64,000 bases of DNA from Entonaema liquescens. Its lineage: Eukaryota; Ascomycota; Sordariomycetes; Xylariales; Xylariaceae. Position 1 is the stretch's first letter; every line of letters starts with the position of its first letter. Shown here in pieces: positions 59,113 through 64,000 of this stretch. The translations under genes and the position numbers were made by a program. Under the pieces are notes generated by a model. The model saw only the letters and a list, made by a program, of their open reading frames with translations. It had not been told where the DNA came from and did not search any database. The stretch covers positions 491,001 through 555,000 of the forward strand of contig CADCSX010000011.1 in the NCBI GenBank assembly GCA_902805475.1. The letters run 5' to 3'.

Positions 59113-60410
59113 GCTGATAGATATTCTGGGTATAATAGGAGATGGAAGATTTAGGGGTGATTCGAAGTTTTGGAGTTTTTAGGGGCGAAGGATAGACAGA
59201 AGAGAGAGATGTGACGCCTACTAAACCAAGAGTTGGCACATCCAAAGGTAAAAGTAGAGGTTATAAGTAGAGGTTAAGTAGGCGAGTAAGAGGAATTAGA
59301 ACTGCTAGGACCTATAATGCGTTCTTTTACATGATCTAATCAGCCCATGCAAGTAGGAAAAAAGTATCAGGAGATAGCAATGCCATTAACGTGACGAGGG
59401 AAATAGTTTAAAAAACGGCGGCTTACCTATTCATATACTTACCTACTTTTAAAATATGTCATGGTTCCGGACCAAGTAGAAAAAAGCGACGGGATGGTGA
59501 TATAAAAGAAGCTCTTATCAATTATCAGTGCGGGGGAGCTACGGGAAGTCGCACTATGTAAGTACCTAGCAACCCTCTTACGTAGGTAGTGGAGGTACAA
59601 AATAAACCCCTCATCATTCCGCCCTCCGACATGTACTACACACGCCTGCAGTTAGGTACATGATGTAAGTCGGGTCTCTAGGTAACGTAATAGGTGCATG
59701 CACCTACCCTTGATCCCATTTATTATACATATTGTAGATGGGTGTGGTGAGGCTGAGTTATTTTCACCTTGTTGAGCTCTTTTTTTGTTCCTCTAAAAGG
59801 CCTACATATTATAGTATTATAGTATTATACGTATTATCTAGAATGTGAATGTTATCTTATTATGAGATACTTATTATTGAATACAAACTAGAATTGTATT
59901 CTCGTAAGATATTATAGTGACCTAAGTTCATAGGTATTCTGATGACATGGTCAAGTCGGCCCTATAAGTGGAAATGATTAAAATAGGTCTCTTTGTTACA
60001 TTACAGTGCGTAAAATTGGTACCTGAGGAACGTCACTACGTAACGGAGCTCGCCATGGAACGGCTGTCAAATTAGCGTCCGACCGATAATCCCCACCTGA
60101 CGTACTGTGGTAAATGTCGAGGTCTTGTTGAGGAGGATCTGCCGCATGTACTATGCAATTCGAGGAATTCCTCTCAATAGGCGAGAAATACTTCATGCAC
60201 GTTCTAGAAATTCCCTCAGTAATAAAGAGAGAAACGCACTTGTGATAAAAGTGTATGCGTTCCGTTGTCGTACCAAGCTTTTATGCACATATCAACCCAC
60301 GTCCGATGGGTTGGGTTGGGTTACATCTCGAACTGCGCCGGCACTGTATTAACTTAAGATAATCCTCTATTTATGATCTAGTAGATCGCCACTTAAAAGT
60401 CCACCTGTCA
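59113..60410. other. Phosphofructokinase promoter and border of the AT-rich block
   Basis: Upstream region of pfkA. Normal base composition continues to about 60.4 kb. No gene is supported; the short frame near 60107-60352 (+) shows no family features. Confidence 0.5.
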
Positions 60411-63400
60411 TGGAATAATTGAATCTAGAATCTTGAAATTATATGAATAAAATATCTAAAAAGGAATCTAACTTTAAGAAAATATTAAATATATATAAAT
60501 ATTAATTTAATAAATCCGGTGGATTTTTTTATAATAATGTTTTTATAAAAAAAAAATAATATTTTTATTATAAAAAATTTATAAAAATTATAAATTAATT
60601 ATTAAAATATTATAAATTGTAATTATTTTATAATTAATTATTTTATTTTTTAAAATTTATTAATAATTTATTTTTATTTTTTTTAATTAATTTTTTATAA
60701 ATTATTTAATATATTTAAAATTTAAATTAATATATTTTATAAAGTATTTATTTTTTTATTTTTATATAATATAATATTAATACATTTTTAAAAAAATATT
60801 TTTAAAAAATAATAATTATTTTTTAAATATATTTAATAAAAAAAATAAATTTAAAATAATTTATAAAAATAATATTATATATTTTAAAATAAGTAAAAGA
60901 ATTTAATTTATATATTAAATAATTAATTTATTTAAATATACGAAAAAATTTAATATATTATTAATTAAATTTTTTTTTAAAAATTAATACGGATAAAATA
61001 TTATATTTTTTATATAAATATAATAATATATAATTATTAATTTTAAAAAATATAAATTTATATTTAATATTATAATATTTTTTAATTATTATTATAATTA
61101 AAATAATTATATTATAAATTTTAATTTAAAATTTTAAAAATAATGTAAAAATATTTAAAATAAATAAAAATTAAAAAATAATATTAAATATAAATTTATA
61201 TAATATTTTTAAAAAATTATATTAAATAATTATTAATTGTAAAAAATTGATTTTATATTATAAATGTAGTAAATAATTTTTTTATTATATATTATTTTTT
61301 AAAATATAAAAATAATAACGAAAAATTAATTTAATTTAAAAAATAAATTGTTTTATTTAATTATTAATTTAAAAGTAATATATTATTACGTAAAGTAATT
61401 TTATATTTATATAATATTAAAATTATTATTAAAAATTAAATAAAAATTTCGGATTTTAATTAAATATAATAATTTTTAAAATTTTTTAATTATTTATTAA
61501 TAAAATATTATAATAAATATTTATTTAATTAAATGTTATTTAATTATAGTAATTAAAAATAATTATTATTATTTTAAAAAATTTATTTATTATAATATTA
61601 AAAGTATTTTTTTTTTAAATATTTTAAAAATTTTAAATATAATATTAATTATAATTGTATAAAACGAATAAAAAAAGTTAATAATAAATTATAAAAAATT
61701 ATAAAATTTATAATTTTAAAGTTTTATAATAAAATATTTTAAATAAAATTATATATATTATTTAAATTTTTTAAAATTAATAATAAAATATAATAATTAT
61801 TTACGTAATTTATTATAATTTAAATAATTATTATTATAAATTATTTTAAAGATTTTAAAATAATAAATTTAAGGAATATATAATTAATTGTAAATTTTTA
61901 ATAATTTTTATAATAAATTATTTATTAAATAATAAAGTAAAATAATGGTATTATTTATTAAAAAACGATTTTTTTTAATAATATTAAAAATGGGTTTTTA
62001 TTTAAAATTTTATAAATATTTTATTTAAAGTTTAATTTTAAATTTAAAGTATATTTAAATTAAAATAATATTTTTAATAAAAAAATTAATAAAAAATTTT
62101 TTTATAAGATTTATTATTATTAATTTAATTATAAAAAAAATATTAATATATAATAAAAAAATTTAATTTATTAAAGTAATTTAATATTTATTTTTATTAT
62201 TAGGAAAAATGTTAAAATTTTTATTATTTTTATTAAGAATTTTTAAATTTATTATAAAAAAACGGAATAATATATTTAAAATAATATATAATTTATTTAA
62301 TTTATATAAAATTATAAATTAAAATTTATTAATATATTTTATTATATAAATAAAATAAAAATTTTTATTATTTATTATAATAAAATTTATAATATTATTA
62401 TATTTAATTATATTAAAAATAACGTAATAATTTATAAAAATATAAATTTTTATTTTTTTTATTATTTAAATAAAATTGAAGATTTTTATTTTAGTTAATT
62501 AATATTTTTAATTTATTAATAATAATGTTTTAGAAAAAAATGCGATAAATTAAATAATTATTTTTAATATATATATAAATAATTTTTTATTTATAAAAAA
62601 AAAAAGTAAAATTTTATTATTAATATAATAAATAATAACGTTAATTTTTTTATAAAATATATTAAAATTAATATAAAAAAAATAAAATGGGTTATAAAAG
62701 TATAAGATAATATATTTTATTAATATATTTTTAAATTTTTCGAAAAAATTTTTTTTAGTTTTAAAAAAAATATTTAACGGGATATTATTTATTTATTTAT
62801 AACGTTTTTATTTTATTTAACTTTTTTTAATAATTTTATAAATTTTATAAAATAAAAAATATTATTTTTTATATATTTTATAAAATTAATAAATGTTTTA
62901 AGATTTTTTAATAATATAAAAAAAATAATTTTAAAAATAATTATAAATTTTTTTTTTTTTTATAAAAAAGTTAAAAAAATTAATAAATTTACTTAAAATA
63001 ATAATATTAAAAAAATCGATAAAAAATTTAAATAAATTTATAAAAATATTTTTTTTTTATAAAAAAAAAAAACTAACGTAAAATTATTAATATAATTTTT
63101 GAAAATTTTTAACGTAATAATAATATTATTATAATAATAATTTATTATATTAATATATTTAAATAAAATATTTATTTATTATTATATATAAATATTATTA
63201 TTTTTATAATTTATAATAAAAATTTAAAATATATATTAATTTTTAACTATTATAATTATAAATGTTTATTATATAAAAAAATAAATTTATTATTAATAAA
63301 AAAAATAAAAATATTTATTACAATTATATAAATTTTATTATATATTTTATTAAATAATATATTTTAAAATTTTATAAAATAAATATTATTTAAATTTATT

Positions 63401-64000
63401 TTATTAAAAACTTAAATATTAATAATTAATTTTTTTTTTAATAATTTTTTTTAAGTTTTTATTTATTATTTTTATAATAAAAATAAATAAAAGTTTTTAT
63501 ATAATAAAAATAAATATTAAAAAAAAATAAAAGATTTTATTTAAATAATATATTTTTATTTAATTAATTTAATAATTATTTAATCAATAATTATTTAATT
63601 TTCAATATTAAAAAAATAAAAATAACATTTTTTAAAAATAAAATTTTCTTAATTTAATTTAAAATTAAAATAAAAAAATTTATTTTTTATAATATTTATA
63701 AAACTTTTATTTTCGAAAATATTTTTATATTATAATATAATAAATAATAATTTATTAAAATATTAAAGTTTTTAAAATTATTATAAATTATAATTTTAAT
63801 AAAATATTTATAAAAATCTTTTATTTTAAAAATAATAAAATTATTAATAAATTTAAAAATATAAAAATTTATTTTTTTAAATAAAAGTTTTTACAATATT
63901 AAATCAAATCTTCATTTATTAATAATTTAATAACCATAATAACTTTATTCCATTAATTTAAAATAACTTATTAATATATTTTTAAAAATAATAATATTTA
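60411..64000. other. Extremely AT-rich, gene-free block (RIP-like), running off the right edge
   Basis: From about 60.4 kb the base composition falls within roughly 100 bp to almost pure A+T, and stays so to the window end. By eye, 60541-62820 has only about 16-17 C and some 60 G. Nearly all the C lie in CpG (for example 60941, 60990, 61319, 61390, 61804, 62423, 62804). No reading frame, transposon protein or terminal repeat can be recognised. Long A and T runs and TpA steps dominate. This fits repeat DNA mutated to exhaustion by a RIP-like C-to-T process, perhaps part of a large AT isochore, a centromere or a subtelomere. The original element cannot be identified from sequence alone. Confidence 0.85.

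Noticed and set aside
60411..64000. Mitochondrial DNA insertion as the source of the AT block
   Set aside because: No mitochondrial gene, tRNA or rRNA pattern is visible and G+C is far below that of usual fungal mitochondrial DNA; it cannot be fully excluded without a search.
1..64000. CRISPR arrays, bacterial operons, insertion sequences, secondary-metabolite cluster
   Set aside because: None of the expected repeats, spacing or core enzymes is present; gene structure is fungal throughout.

Overview
The window is nuclear DNA of a filamentous ascomycete (Pezizomycotina, most likely a Sordariomycete). The genes carry many 45-110 nt GT-AG introns, the intergenic DNA is compact, and the products are typical Pezizomycotina forms: a Rac GTPase, a CFEM-domain surface protein, a fungal STAND-type N-terminal domain fused to ankyrin repeats, a DUF8035-type protein and an EMC1. 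I rebuilt exon structures from splice signals, reading frame and conserved protein sequence. For nearly all genes the summed exon length is a multiple of three, once single-base indels in five genes are allowed for.

Layout, left to right: the 3' end of shy1 (+); CENP-T (-); a 3.3 kb gap; Rac GTPase racA (+); a Nop6-like RRM protein (-); an intron-containing tRNA-Arg(CCG) (-); a CFEM protein (+); cms1 (-) divergent from cytosolic aspartyl-tRNA synthetase (+); EMC1 (-); a PARP-type zinc-finger protein (-); the 8 kb ATR/Mec1/UvsB checkpoint kinase (-) divergent from COX16 (+); an orphan protein (+); a FAD oxidoreductase (-) divergent from a short-chain dehydrogenase (+); NC2-beta (+); an ankyrin-repeat protein (+); a DUF8035-type protein (-); a membrane-anchored lectin-like protein with a Gln-rich tail (-); a possible decayed gene (-); 6-phosphofructokinase (-). 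From about 60.4 kb to the end the sequence is almost pure A+T and has no genes.

Most of the window is core eukaryotic machinery: kinetochore, DNA-damage checkpoint, ribosome biogenesis, translation, ER membrane insertion, glycolysis, cytochrome oxidase assembly and Pol II repression. There is no secondary-metabolite cluster. Accessory content is the CFEM protein, the ankyrin protein, the lectin-like receptor, the oxidoreductase pair and the terminal AT block.

Two signals stand out. First, the terminal block is far more AT-rich than ordinary RIP-mutated DNA. For about 2.3 kb its + strand keeps cytosine almost only in CpG while keeping several times more guanine, and this asymmetry reverses near the right edge. 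Second, five conserved genes, some of them essential, carry single-base indels, mostly beside short homopolymers. This points to an insufficiently polished assembly rather than real gene loss.
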